Of a DNA stretch of 64,000 nt, positions 25,538-33,894 are shown piece after piece. Below the pieces are notes generated by a model that was given only the letters and a program-made list of their open reading frames with translations, was not told where the DNA came from and searched no databases. Position 1 is the first letter of the stretch; every line of letters begins with the position of its first letter. The stretch is from an uncultured Campylobacter sp. (GTDB taxonomy: Bacteria; Campylobacterota; Campylobacteria; Campylobacterales; Campylobacteraceae), in contig NZ_CALHVN010000056.1 in assembly GCF_938039245.1 (NCBI RefSeq), positions 24,548-88,547 on the forward strand, written 5' to 3'. A program made the translations under genes and the position numbers.

Positions 25538-25930
25538 TTATACGCGGCGGCGTTTCGGCGGTCTGCAACCGTTATGCGGAAGCGGGGTTATATCTTTTAA
25601 AAACGTTACTTTTATACCCTCTACCGCACCTACGCTCTTGACTGCGGTCTCTCTACCGCTGCCAGGACCTTGCACTTTTATGCCTACTTCTTTTATGCCG
25701 TGCTCTTTTGCTTTAGCTAGAGCGTCTTCTACTGCTTGTTGAGCTGCGTAAGGAGTTGATTTTTTACTTCCTTTAAAGCCTAGTCCGCCGGCACTGCTCC
25801 AAGCGATAGCATTTCCCATCTCATCGGTAACCGTTACCATAGTGTTGTTAAAAGTCGCGCTTATATAAACGATACCTTTAGCGATACTTTTTCTTACAAT
25901 TTTCTTTTTAACTACTTTTCTTTTTGCCAT
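25538..25930 (-). CDS. rpsK: 30S ribosomal protein S11
   Basis: 130 aa. Contains GIVYISATFNNTMVTVTD, AWSSAGGLGFKGSKKSTPYAAQ and the C-terminal DITPLPHNGCRPPKRRRV, all diagnostic. S11 lies on the 30S platform near the anti-Shine-Dalgarno end of 16S rRNA. Nine bases separate it from rpsM. Confidence 0.97.
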   Translation of the reverse strand: MAKRKVVKKKIVRKSIAKGIVYISATFNNTMVTVTDEMGNAIAWSSAGGLGFKGSKKSTPYAAQQAVEDALAKAKEHGIKEVGIKVQGPGSGRETAVKSVGAVEGIKVTFLKDITPLPHNGCRPPKRRRV

Positions 25931-25939
25931 CGCTTATCC

Positions 25940-26308
25940 TTATTTAGTCGCAGCGCCGACTGTTTTGCGCTTGCCTTTTCTAGTTCTAGCGTTTGTTTTA
26001 GTCTTTTGACCGCGCACCGGAAGACCTTTTCTGTGTCTTAGACCGCGGTAGCTTCCTAAGTCCATAAGAGCCTTGATGTCCATAGCGACGCTTTTTCTAA
26101 GGTCGCCTTCCACCACGTGGTTCTCTTGGATCTCTTTGCGGATAGCCGCAGCTTCGTCTTCGGTTAGATCGTTTACTCTTTTATCGTAAGAAATTTTGGT
26201 AGCATCCAAAATTTGACGAGATTTATGAAGACCGATACCGTAAATATAGGTCAAGCCGTATTCGATTCTCTTTTTCTTTGGTAAATCCACACCTGCGATA
26301 CGTGCCAT
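25940..26308 (-). CDS. rpsM: 30S ribosomal protein S13
   Basis: 122 aa. MARIAGVDLPKKKRIEYGLTYIYGIG at the start, then the helix-two-turn-helix region and RGLRHRKGLPVRGQKTKTNARTRKG, whose basic tail contacts the P-site tRNA. Normal length. Confidence 0.97.
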   Translation of the reverse strand: MARIAGVDLPKKKRIEYGLTYIYGIGLHKSRQILDATKISYDKRVNDLTEDEAAAIRKEIQENHVVEGDLRKSVAMDIKALMDLGSYRGLRHRKGLPVRGQKTKTNARTRKGKRKTVGAATK

Positions 26309-26311
26309 GCT

Positions 26312-26425
26312 TTATCCTTGTCTTTGTTTATGTTTTGGATTTTCGCAGATTATGCGAACTACGCCTTGGCGCTTGACAATTTTGCACTTGTCACACATCT
26401 TCTTTACAGAAGGACGAACTTTCAT
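26312..26425 (-). CDS. rpmJ: 50S ribosomal protein L36
   Basis: 37 aa, reading MKVRPSVKKMCDKCKIVKRQ and then a CxH-type second half (ICENPKHKQRQG). The three cysteines and one histidine (C11, C14, C27, H32) make the zinc-ribbon form of L36, the C+ type. It lies between infA and rpsM, three bases before rpsM, as expected in the alpha operon. Confidence 0.95.
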   Translation of the reverse strand: MKVRPSVKKMCDKCKIVKRQGVVRIICENPKHKQRQG

Positions 26426-26581
26426 TCTAGTCTCCTAAAAATTTATTCCACTTTTAGGCTGCATCAGGTTTAACGAAATTTTAAACCAACTATTTTCAAA
26501 ACAAGTGGTGGGCTTTGAAAACAATTCTTCATACAGCAATTTGTCGCAAAGGGCTGAGTATAGCCAAATTTAGCTTTTAAT

Positions 26582-26800
26582 TTACTTATGTCGGTAAATT
26601 ATCCTACCCTTATCCAGACTGTAAGGCGTTAGTTCCACCTTTACGCGGTCTCCAGGCATTATTTTTATATAATGCATCCTCATCTTGCCCGCAATATGAC
26701 ACAAAATCACGTGTTTGTTGTCGAGCTCGACCTTAAACGTCGCGTTTGGCAGCGCCTCGATGACGTTGCCGTCGATCTCTATGACGTCGTCTTTTGCCAC
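26582..26800 (-). CDS. infA: Translation initiation factor IF-1
   Basis: 72 aa, one OB-fold domain: VIEIDGNVIEALPNATFKVEL, GHVILC-like strand and KMRMHYIKIMPGDRVKVELTPYSLDKGRIIYRHK. It occupies the A site during initiation. The start codon is GTG at 26800, fixed by AAAAAGGAG seven bases upstream. A 156-base spacer separates it from rpmJ. Confidence 0.96.
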   Translation of the reverse strand: MAKDDVIEIDGNVIEALPNATFKVELDNKHVILCHIAGKMRMHYIKIMPGDRVKVELTPYSLDKGRIIYRHK

Positions 26801-26925
26801 TTAACTCCTTTTTGTTAAATTTACTTTCGCCGCTCGGCGGAAGTTTGAAATTAAAATTTCAACTCACCACAAATTAAAATTTTAAAATTTACAAGTCGCG
26901 CGAACGATTTGTAAATTTTAAAATT

Positions 26926-27684
26926 TTACGCTAGACTTAAAATCTCCGCACGTCCGCCTACGACCGCCATACAATGCTCGTAGTGGCTGGTTCTTAGCCC
27001 GTCTTTGCTAGTTACTTTCCATTTGTCGTGACCGATCACGGGAGTGCCGTCTTTTTGGCAGATCATCGGCTCCACGCAAAATACCATTCCATTTTTGATT
27101 TTCGGTCCCGATTTTGGGCTGCCGCCCTCTAAATAATTTAAAATTTGCGGATCTTCGTGCGGGCGCCTGCCGATGCCGTGACCGCAAAATCCCGTTAGCG
27201 GAACGAATCCGCGAGCTCTTATAAATTTCTCGATTTCAAAACTAAGCTCTTTAAAGTGCATTCCCGCTTTTACAGTATCTATCGCAAAATATAACGCATC
27301 TTTAGCGCAAGCGATTAGTTTTTCGTCCTCGCGCGAAATTTGACCTACGCCCCAGGTCCTAGCCGAGTCGCCGAAATATCCGTTCAAATTTGAGCCGATA
27401 TCAACGCTTACGATGTCGCCTTCTTGCAGTTTGTATTCGTTCGGGATGCCGTGGATGACTACTTCGTTTACGCTGATACAAGCGGCGTTTGGAAAGCCGT
27501 AAAGCCCCTTAAATGCCGGCTTTGCACCTGCGGACCTTATCATATCCTCGCAAATTTTATCTATTTCGAGCAGTGAGATGCCGGGCTTGATCACACTTTC
27601 TACGTAGTCGAGGGTTTGAGCGACGATTTTATTCGCCGCTCGCATCTTCTCTATGTCGTTTGGCTGCATGATGGTTATAGCCAT
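26926..27684 (-). CDS. map: Methionine aminopeptidase, type I
   Basis: 252 aa. Removes the N-terminal methionine from new proteins. The metal ligands are seen in VDIGSNLNGYFGDSARTW (two Asp), GHGIGRRPHEDP (His), FCVEPMI (Glu) and the C-terminal HYEHCMAV (Glu). Starts MAITIMQPNDIEKM. The ATG overlaps the secY stop by one base. Confidence 0.96.
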   Translation of the reverse strand: MAITIMQPNDIEKMRAANKIVAQTLDYVESVIKPGISLLEIDKICEDMIRSAGAKPAFKGLYGFPNAACISVNEVVIHGIPNEYKLQEGDIVSVDIGSNLNGYFGDSARTWGVGQISREDEKLIACAKDALYFAIDTVKAGMHFKELSFEIEKFIRARGFVPLTGFCGHGIGRRPHEDPQILNYLEGGSPKSGPKIKNGMVFCVEPMICQKDGTPVIGHDKWKVTSKDGLRTSHYEHCMAVVGGRAEILSLA

Positions 27685-28952
27685 TACAAGCCTACCGCAC
27701 TTAGAGTTTGATATTTATTCATATAAATTTGAGCTTCTATCCTTCGCATCGTATCAAGCGCGACAGAGACTACGATCAGTACCGATGTGCCGCCGAAATA
27801 AAACGGAACGCCCATAAATTTAACGAGCACCCAAGGCAGAGTCGAGATAAGTCCGAGATAGATCGCGCCGCCAAACGTTAGCCTTGATGCGACTTCATTT
27901 AAAAAGCCGGCCGTACCTTCGCCAGGTCTAATACCCGGGATAAAGCCGCCCTGTCTTTTTAAATTTTCGCTGATATCTTTTGCGTTAAACGCGATCGAAG
28001 CGTAAAAATAAGCAAAAAATACGACCAGTAAAAACGTCAAAAAGTTGAAAAAGTAGCCGCTAGGATTTAAAAAATCGGTTATTTTTTGAATAGTCGGATT
28101 GGTGCTGGCTTGTAAAATAGTGCTTGGAAACATCAAAATCGCGCTGGCGAAAATCGGAGGAATAACGCCGCTTAAATTTACCTTGATAGGGATATAGTTC
28201 ATGATGCGTTTATTTTGATTTTCCATCACGACCTTACGCGAATAGCTCACCGGCACGCGCCTCTCACCCATTTCAACGTATATTACTACTCCAACTGTTA
28301 CTAGAACAATAAGCACCAAACCTATAACTACAAAAAAATTAATTTCGTTTGTATTAAATGATGTTACTGTGTTACCTATCGCCCTTGGAATTGAACTTAC
28401 AATGCCTGCAAAAATTATAAGACTGATACCGTTACCGATACCGCGCTGGGTAATTTGCTCGCCTATCCACATCAAAAGCATGGTTCCGGTTAGCATTGAT
28501 GCGGCGGCTATGGCAATAAAGAGATTTTTATCGATAATAACTGCAGCATCGCCGTTTTTACCAATCATGTGATCGCTTTGAAGCCCCATACTTACACCGA
28601 TGGCTTGAACAATCGTGATAATGATAGTAGCGTAGCGGATGATCTGCATATATTTTTGCATGCCGTCGCGATCTTTTTTCATCTTACCCAAATTTGGGAA
28701 GGTAGCCGCTAAAAGCTCCATAATGATAGATGCCGTAATGTATGGCATAATGCCTAGAGAGATGATGCTAAGACGTTCGGCGGCATTACCGCTAAACATA
28801 TTAAACATACCCAAAGCGTTGTTTGAATTCGCATCAAAAAAATCTTTAATAACGCTAGCGTTTACGCCAGGAACCGGCACGTATGCCAGTATCCTGTAAG
28901 CAAATAAAAATGCCAACGTGATTAAAATCTTGTTGGTCAATGTCTTATTCAT
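27684..28952 (-). CDS. secY: Protein translocase subunit SecY
   Basis: 422 aa with ten membrane helices forming the Sec channel. Recognised by RILAYVPVPGVN in helix 1, the plug region GMFNMFSGNAAERLSIISLGIMPYITASII, QRGIGNGISLIIFAGI in helix 5, and the cytoplasmic loop GGFIPGIRPGEGTAGFLN needed for SecA. ATG overlaps the rplO stop by one base. Confidence 0.97.
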   Translation of the reverse strand: MNKTLTNKILITLAFLFAYRILAYVPVPGVNASVIKDFFDANSNNALGMFNMFSGNAAERLSIISLGIMPYITASIIMELLAATFPNLGKMKKDRDGMQKYMQIIRYATIIITIVQAIGVSMGLQSDHMIGKNGDAAVIIDKNLFIAIAAASMLTGTMLLMWIGEQITQRGIGNGISLIIFAGIVSSIPRAIGNTVTSFNTNEINFFVVIGLVLIVLVTVGVVIYVEMGERRVPVSYSRKVVMENQNKRIMNYIPIKVNLSGVIPPIFASAILMFPSTILQASTNPTIQKITDFLNPSGYFFNFLTFLLVVFFAYFYASIAFNAKDISENLKRQGGFIPGIRPGEGTAGFLNEVASRLTFGGAIYLGLISTLPWVLVKFMGVPFYFGGTSVLIVVSVALDTMRRIEAQIYMNKYQTLSAVGL

Positions 28953-29353
28953 TACGCACGTCCGCTAACGGTTACGTTCTCGTCTTTGATTTTCGAAGCC
29001 AAATCTTTCGCGCTCACTCCGATCAATTTGATTTTCTTGACGCTGCTTGAAATTTTGTGTACGGTGGCGATAGTAGCGATAGTGATCTCGCTTAGCTCTT
29101 TTATCGCAACGATTTTTTCTACGTTGATTACGTAAGGTTTTTCAAATTTAGAAGTGAAGCCTACTTTTGGAAGGCGTCTTTGAAGCGGTTGCTGACCGCC
29201 CTCAAAGCCTCTTTTCTCGTTGTAGCCTTTTCTAGCTCTTTGACCCTTGTGTCCTTTGCCTGCGGTTTTACCTTGACCGCTACCTTGGCCGCGACCTAGT
29301 CTTTTGGTTTGTCTAGTCGAGCCCTCGGCAGGTTTTAAATTTTCTAGTCCCAT
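28952..29353 (-). CDS. rplO: 50S ribosomal protein L15
   Basis: 133 aa. MGLENLKPAEGSTRQTKRLGRGQGSGQGKTAGKGHKGQ is the glycine/arginine-rich L15 N-terminus that threads into 23S rRNA; FEGGQQPLQRRLPKVGF follows. The C-terminal part is somewhat divergent, as is common in this class. Confidence 0.96.
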   Translation of the reverse strand: MGLENLKPAEGSTRQTKRLGRGQGSGQGKTAGKGHKGQRARKGYNEKRGFEGGQQPLQRRLPKVGFTSKFEKPYVINVEKIVAIKELSEITIATIATVHKISSSVKKIKLIGVSAKDLASKIKDENVTVSGRA

Positions 29354-29362
29354 ATCTTCTCC

Positions 29363-29806
29363 TTAGCCTTTAAGCATGCTTAGCGCTTTTAAAGTAGCGC
29401 GAACGACGTTTGCCGAGTTGTTTGAGCCAAGCGATTTCGTTAGGATATCCTTGATGCCCGCAAGCTCTAAAATAGGACGAGCGCTACCGCCCGCGATCAC
29501 GCCCGTACCTTCGCTAGCAGGGCGAAGCAAAACGCGGCTAGCGTTAAATTTAACCTCTACGTCGTGAGGTATAGTCGAGCCTTTTCTTTTTACCTCGATG
29601 ATATTTTTAAACGCGTCGTCTACGGCTTTTCTCATAGCGTCCGGCACCTCTTTTGCTTTACCGAAGCCAAAGCCCACTAGGCCATTTCTGTTTCCTACTA
29701 CGACAAGAGCCGTAAATCTAAATCTACGACCGCCTTTTACGACCTTTGTAACGCGGCCGATATCAACCATTACTTCTTCGAATTCTTCTCTGTTATATTT
29801 TTCCAT
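29363..29806 (-). CDS. rpsE: 30S ribosomal protein S5
   Basis: 147 aa. Double-stranded RNA-binding part VDIGRVTKVVKGGRRFRFTALVVVG, then GFGFGKAKEVPDAMRKAVDDAFKNI and GTGVIAGGSARPILELAGI. S5 helps accuracy and mRNA unwinding at the 30S entry. Slightly short of E. coli S5 (167 aa), which is normal for Campylobacter. Confidence 0.96.
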   Translation of the reverse strand: MEKYNREEFEEVMVDIGRVTKVVKGGRRFRFTALVVVGNRNGLVGFGFGKAKEVPDAMRKAVDDAFKNIIEVKRKGSTIPHDVEVKFNASRVLLRPASEGTGVIAGGSARPILELAGIKDILTKSLGSNNSANVVRATLKALSMLKG

Positions 29807-29817
29807 AGCGATTTTCC

Positions 29818-30174
29818 TTATAGTTTGATACCGTTTTCACGTAATGCGTCTGCAAAAGCCGCTATAACGCCGTGATACAAATAGCCGTTTCTGTCGAATA
29901 ATGCCGTTTCAATTTTTTTAGCTTTTAGAGTTTTTGCAAATTCTTTAGCCAAAGTTACGGCGCCTTCTTTGTTTGCTTTTACGCCTAGTTTTCTGCCGTC
30001 TGCCGCCGCTAGAGTTACGGCTGCTACGTCATCGATAGCTTGGACGTAAAGAGTTCTGTTTGACTTGAAGATAGAAATTCTAGGCAATACCGCAGTGCCG
30101 GAAATTTTGGCTCTGATTCTTCTTTTTCTCTTGATTCTAAGAGCGAGTTTTCTTTTTAATACATTTGCTGTCAT
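29818..30174 (-). CDS. rplR: 50S ribosomal protein L18
   Basis: 118 aa. Basic N-terminus (RKLALRIKRKRRIRAKISGT) followed by LPRISIFKSNRTLYVQAIDD, the 5S rRNA-binding face, and FDRNGYLYHGVIAAFADALRENGIKL at the end. All L18 landmarks are present. Confidence 0.96.
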   Translation of the reverse strand: MTANVLKRKLALRIKRKRRIRAKISGTAVLPRISIFKSNRTLYVQAIDDVAAVTLAAADGRKLGVKANKEGAVTLAKEFAKTLKAKKIETALFDRNGYLYHGVIAAFADALRENGIKL

Positions 30175-30184
30175 TATCTATCCC

Positions 30185-30721
30185 TTACTTCTTAGATGTC
30201 TTACCGGCTTTGCGGATGATGCGCTCTTCTACGTATTTAACGCCTTTGCCCTTATACGGTTCAGGCGGTCTATAAGCCCTGACTTGAGCTGCGATCTGGC
30301 CTACCACTTGCTTATCGTCGCCTTTGATAGTTATGATGTTTTTCTCTACGCTGATTTCAACGCCTTTTGGCACTTCGTGATTTATCGGGTGAGAAAATCC
30401 TAAAGTAAGCTCAAGTACCTGGCCTTTAGCTGCGGCTTTGTAACCGACACCGTTGATCTCAAGCTGGCGAGTAAAGCCTTTTGTGATGCCGATGACGATA
30501 TTGTTTGCAAGCGCTCTATAGGTGCCCCAGTAGGCTCTATCTTGTCTCTCGTCGCTCTTTGGAGAAAATACTATGTGAGCATCTTCGACTTTAACGTCTA
30601 CGTGCCCTTTTGTGTCAAGCTCTTTTAAATGAGCGCCTTTTTTAAATTTAAGGACGTTGCCTTCTACGCTGACCTCTACTCCGCTTGGAATAGCTATCGG
30701 CTGTTTTCCTATACGTGACAT
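30185..30721 (-). CDS. rplF: 50S ribosomal protein L6
   Basis: 178 aa. Starts MSRIGKQPIAIPSGVEV and contains the two L6 repeats, ending in VRAYRPPEPYKGKGVKYVEERIIRKAGKT, the loop near the sarcin-ricin site. AAAAAAGGAAAAAA lies before the ATG. Unlike in most genomes, 567 bases separate it from rpsH. Confidence 0.97.
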   Translation of the reverse strand: MSRIGKQPIAIPSGVEVSVEGNVLKFKKGAHLKELDTKGHVDVKVEDAHIVFSPKSDERQDRAYWGTYRALANNIVIGITKGFTRQLEINGVGYKAAAKGQVLELTLGFSHPINHEVPKGVEISVEKNIITIKGDDKQVVGQIAAQVRAYRPPEPYKGKGVKYVEERIIRKAGKTSKK

Positions 30722-31044
30722 TTTTTTCCTTTTTTACTTGTCTAGGGTATGTCTACTTTTACGAATGGATACCGCAATACCATAAAAATAGAAATGAATC
30801 GAAGCGATAAAAAACCGCTTCAAACACTTTAATTTTCTCGTCAAATTTGACTTGTTTTTTGGAGTTTTTTTCCAAAATTTAACGTCAAAATTTGACATCG
30901 TCGTTTTTAAATTTAGCTTTGCCAAATTCGGGTAAATTTACAAGTCGAGCTAAATTTGGAAAGCTTTTTAAATTTAAGCTTCCGTTTTTAAATTTTATAA
31001 ATTTGACGGCAGAAGTCTTTCCTAAATTTTATAAATTAAGAAAA

Positions 31045-31275
31045 CCTGCTGTGTCAAATTTTGTTTCAAAGATTCGAAAACGATGTCGCGGTTGCAAATA
31101 CAACAAGCCTATCGCTTCAAACCTCATTCTAATGATGTCGAATTGACGTCTTGCTACAAAAACAAGCCTATCAATTCAAACTTCATTTCAAGGATGCAAC
31201 AACGATGCCCCGCCGGAAATCCGGGAAGCCTATCGTTTAAGCTTCACTTCAATGATGCGAAAACGATGTCCCACA
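31045..31275. repeat. Degenerate ~60-bp tandem repeat, about 3.5 copies
   Basis: Units begin AAGCCTATC at 31105, 31164 and 31226 (spacing 59 and 62). Each is followed by a TTCAAAC/CTTCA-like block and ATGATGC/GATGTC, and often AAAACGATG. A partial unit precedes the first (GATTCGAAAACGATGTCGC at about 31071). Copies are clearly related but diverged. Confidence 0.75.
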
Positions 31276-31284
31276 TCGTTTTCG
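31258..31284 (-). repeat. 12-bp perfect hairpin just after rpsH
   Basis: CGAAAACGATGT (31258-31269), 3-base loop, ACATCGTTTTCG (31273-31284). It lies 5 bases downstream of the rpsH stop in the direction of transcription. No T-run follows, so it is more likely an RNA-processing or stability element than a terminator. Confidence 0.75.
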
Positions 31285-31288
31285 TTCA

Positions 31289-31684
31289 TTACCACACAGA
31301 GCAGAGGATCTCTCCGCCTACGCCAGCTTTGTGAGCGTCTTCGTTACTCAAAACGCCTTTGCTGGTGCTAACAATGATCGTTCCGTAGCCGTTTTTAAAT
31401 CTCTTGATCTCGTCTTTTCCCTTATAAACGCGGCGACCCGGGCTTGATACGCGCTTAAGCTCGTTAATCACGCTTCTGCCGTGCTCGTCGTATTTTAAAA
31501 CTACGTTTATAAATTTCTTTTTATCTTCTTCTACGACGTTGTAGCTCTCGATATAGCCTTTAGCCGCAAGGATAGATAAAGTAGCCTCGACGACGTTTGA
31601 ATGAAGAAGCTTCGTAGTCTCGAGTCTTCTCATTGCGGCGTTTCTAATGCGAGTTAGTCCGTCTGAAATTAAGTCGTTTAACAT
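31289..31684 (-). CDS. rpsH: 30S ribosomal protein S8
   Basis: 131 aa. MLNDLISDGLTRIRNAAMRR at the start and RVYKGKDEIKRFKNGYGTIIVSTSKGVLSNEDAHKAGVGGEILCSVW at the end. S8 binds helix 21 of 16S rRNA and in E. coli represses the spc operon. Confidence 0.97.
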   Translation of the reverse strand: MLNDLISDGLTRIRNAAMRRLETTKLLHSNVVEATLSILAAKGYIESYNVVEEDKKKFINVVLKYDEHGRSVINELKRVSSPGRRVYKGKDEIKRFKNGYGTIIVSTSKGVLSNEDAHKAGVGGEILCSVW

Positions 31685-31693
31685 TTCTCTTCC

Positions 31694-31879
31694 TTACCAG
31701 CTTGCTTTTTTTAGACCCGGGATTAGTCCCTCATTAGCCATTTTTCTTAGGCATACGCGGCAAATTCCAAAATCTTTATAAACCGAATGCGGACGTCCGC
31801 AAATTTGGCATCTCGTATAGCCGCGAACCGCAAATTTAGGCTTTCTGGCAGCCTTTGCTATCATTGATTTTTTCGCCAT
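31694..31879 (-). CDS. rpsN: 30S ribosomal protein S14, zinc-binding (type Z)
   Basis: 61 aa with CQICGRPH ... CRVCLRKMA, the four-cysteine zinc site of the short S14 form. The start MAKKSMIAKAARKPKF at 31879 gives the standard length; the frame's longer start at 31918 would overlap rplE. It starts two bases after the rplE stop. Confidence 0.96.
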   Translation of the reverse strand: MAKKSMIAKAARKPKFAVRGYTRCQICGRPHSVYKDFGICRVCLRKMANEGLIPGLKKASW

Positions 31880-31880
31880 A

Positions 31881-32426
31881 TTACTTTCCTTTCGCAAACG
31901 GCAAACCAAATAGCTCAAGCAATTTGAATGCCTCTTTGTCGCTGTTTGTCGTCGTGACTATAACTATATTCATACCGTGAGTGCGTAAAATCTTATCGTA
32001 CTCAACCTCTGGGAACATTAGCTGTTCGTCAAGGCCGAAGTTGTAGTTTCCGCGTCCGTCAAAACCGTCTTTTGGAAGACCTCTAAAGTCCTTAACTCTC
32101 GGTAGCGCGATAGAGATTAGCTTGTCTAAAAACGCAAACATATTCTCTTTTCTAAGCGTTACTTTTACGCCGACAGGGAACCCCTCGCGCACTTTAAAGC
32201 CCGCAACCGATTTTTTAGCATCGGTAACAACAGCTTTTTGTCCGGCGATTAGCGAAATAGTATCGGCGATGTTTTGAAGTTGCTTTTGATCTTTAGCCGA
32301 TTCGCCAGCACCTACGCTTATCACGATCTTTTCGATCGCAGGGATTAGCATAGGATTTTTGATGTCGAATTCTTTAGCCAAAGCAGGCTTTACGACCTCG
32401 TTATATTTAGCTTTTAATCTATTCAT
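31881..32426 (-). CDS. rplE: 50S ribosomal protein L5
   Basis: 181 aa. Starts MNRLKAKYNEVVKPALAKEFD, then MLIPAIEKIVISVGAGESAKD and KVTLRKENMFAFLDKLISIALPRVKDFRG, ending in the MNIVIVTTTNSDKEAFKLLELFGLPF motif. Binds 5S rRNA and contacts P-site tRNA. Confidence 0.97.
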   Translation of the reverse strand: MNRLKAKYNEVVKPALAKEFDIKNPMLIPAIEKIVISVGAGESAKDQKQLQNIADTISLIAGQKAVVTDAKKSVAGFKVREGFPVGVKVTLRKENMFAFLDKLISIALPRVKDFRGLPKDGFDGRGNYNFGLDEQLMFPEVEYDKILRTHGMNIVIVTTTNSDKEAFKLLELFGLPFAKGK

Positions 32427-32428
32427 TT

Positions 32429-32665
32429 TCAGCCCTCAACTTTTGCAACGTTTGAGATATCAATAGGCATCTCTTTATTGATAAAGCCGCCGTTTGGGGT
32501 CTTTTCGCTAGGTTTTATAGCTTTTTTAGCTACCTTGCAGCCCTCGACGATGACTTGTCCTTTTTTGGCTAGGACGGATAAAATTTTACCTGTTTTACCT
32601 TTGTCGTCGCCTGCGATGATCTTAACGGTATCGCCTTTTTTTACTTTAAATTTAACGTTAGCCAT
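32429..32665 (-). CDS. rplX: 50S ribosomal protein L24
   Basis: 78 aa, KOW motif VKKGDTVKIIAGDDKGKTGKILSV followed by KVAKKAIKPSEKTPNGGFINKEMPIDISNV. An assembly initiator on 23S domain I. The first base of its stop region is two bases from rplE; its ATG overlaps the rplN stop by one base. Confidence 0.97.
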   Translation of the reverse strand: MANVKFKVKKGDTVKIIAGDDKGKTGKILSVLAKKGQVIVEGCKVAKKAIKPSEKTPNGGFINKEMPIDISNVAKVEG

Positions 32666-33033
32666 TATAACACCTCCGGAGCAAGCGAAACGATTTTCAT
32701 AAAGTTAGCGTATCTAACCTCACGGCCGACCGGTCCAAAGATACGAGTACCGATAGGCTCGCGTTTGTTATCTAGGATGACGGCTGCGTTTTCGTCGAAG
32801 CGGATTAGCGAGCCGTTATCTCTTTGAACCTCTTTTTTAGTTCTAACGACGACTGCTTTTACCACTTGACCTTTTTTGATCTTACCGTTTGGAAGCGCCT
32901 TTTTAACCGAGCAGATGATAACGTCGCCAAGCGTCGCGTATCTTCTCTTGCTACCGCCCAAAACTTTAATACACATTAGCTCTTTCGCACCGCTATTGTC
33001 GGCGACCGTAAGCCTCGTAAAAGATTGTATCAT
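32665..33033 (-). CDS. rplN: 50S ribosomal protein L14
   Basis: 122 aa. MIQSFTRLTVADNSGAKELMCIKVLGGSKRR and RFDENAAVILDNKREPIGTRIFGPVGREVR are diagnostic. ATG shares one base with the rpsQ stop. Confidence 0.97.
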   Translation of the reverse strand: MIQSFTRLTVADNSGAKELMCIKVLGGSKRRYATLGDVIICSVKKALPNGKIKKGQVVKAVVVRTKKEVQRDNGSLIRFDENAAVILDNKREPIGTRIFGPVGREVRYANFMKIVSLAPEVL

Positions 33034-33284
33034 TACTCAACCCCCGTCGCTAAAATAGTCTTTAAGCGGAAAGATTTTCTCGCGCTTAGCGGTCTGCATT
33101 CGACAGCTACGACCGTATCGCCCGCTTTAGTTTCGTTCTTTTCGTCGTGAATCATATATTTTTTAAAGCGTTTTACGAATTTGTGGTATCTTGGGTGCAT
33201 AACGCGTCTCTCAACCAAAATCGTAGCCGTCTTATCGCCGGCCTTTTGTAAAACGACACCTTGAATTTCTCTTTTTAATGCCAT
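33033..33284 (-). CDS. rpsQ: 30S ribosomal protein S17
   Basis: 83 aa. OB-fold protein: MALKREIQGVVLQKAGDKTATILVERRVMHPRYHKFVKR and VVAVECRPLSARKSFRL. Begins 10 bases after rpmC. Confidence 0.96.
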   Translation of the reverse strand: MALKREIQGVVLQKAGDKTATILVERRVMHPRYHKFVKRFKKYMIHDEKNETKAGDTVVAVECRPLSARKSFRLKTILATGVE

Positions 33285-33294
33285 TTCTCACCCC

Positions 33295-33480
33295 TTACTT
33301 TGAAGCGCTAATTGCAGTGTTGATTTGCGCTATTTCCTTGCGGACGGCGCGAATCTCGTTAGGGTTGCTTAGCTGCATGGTTTTTAGCTTTTGTCTTAAA
33401 GTAAATAAAAGCACCTTTTTCTCTTTCAATAACGCGTTAAGTTCTGCAACGCTCTTGTCTTTAATATCAGTATATTTCAT
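33295..33480 (-). CDS. rpmC: 50S ribosomal protein L29
   Basis: 61 aa, two helices: MKYTDIKDKSVAELNALLKEKKVLLFTLRQKLKT and NPNEIRAVRKEIAQINTAI. The ATG at 33480 lies inside the end of rplP and gives the family length. A GTG two codons upstream is less likely. Confidence 0.95.
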   Translation of the reverse strand: MKYTDIKDKSVAELNALLKEKKVLLFTLRQKLKTMQLSNPNEIRAVRKEIAQINTAISASK

Positions 33481-33892
33481 TTTCACTCTCTCGCGTTACG
33501 ATTTTAGTCTTAAACGGAAGTTTGTGGATGGCTAGAGTTAGAGCTTCGCGCGCTAATTCCTCATCTACGCCCGCCATTTCGACTATTATACGACCCGGTT
33601 TTATATTCATAACCCACTCTTCGACTCCGGCTTTACCTTTACCCATACGAGTTTGTAGAGGTTTTTTGGTTAGCGGCTTATCCGGGAAAACTCTGATCCA
33701 AGTTTTAGCCTGGCGTTTTACGTGGCGGGTTAGAGCCACACGAGCCGCTTCGATCTGGCGCGAATTTACGCGGCCCGCTTCTACGGCTTTTATTCCGATC
33801 TCGCCCATAGCAAGATCAGCGCCGCGAGTAGCTTTACCGCGGTTTCTGCCTTTCATCTGTTTGCGAAATTTAGTTCGTTTTGGCATCAACAT
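33467..33892 (-). CDS. rplP: 50S ribosomal protein L16
   Basis: 141 aa. MLMPKRTKFRKQMKGRNRGKATRG and TWIRVFPDKPLTKKPLQTRMGKGKAGVEEWVMNIKPGRI are invariant L16 features. It helps place the A-site tRNA. The 3' end overlaps rpmC by 14 bases. Confidence 0.97.
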   Translation of the reverse strand: MLMPKRTKFRKQMKGRNRGKATRGADLAMGEIGIKAVEAGRVNSRQIEAARVALTRHVKRQAKTWIRVFPDKPLTKKPLQTRMGKGKAGVEEWVMNIKPGRIIVEMAGVDEELAREALTLAIHKLPFKTKIVTRESENEIY

Positions 33893-33894
33893 GA

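Larger units (their letters stand above)
30722..31288. other. Unusual spacer inside the ribosomal operon
   Basis: The rpsH-rplF junction is normally a few bases; here it is 567. The rplF side (30800-31050) is full of AAATTT words. The rpsH side (31040-31285) holds a degenerate tandem repeat and a strong hairpin. No gene is supported; a weak promoter for rplF cannot be excluded. Confidence 0.7.

Noticed and set aside
31045..31275. CRISPR array
   Set aside because: Repeats are degenerate, about 60 bases with no constant repeat/spacer split, and no cas genes are nearby.
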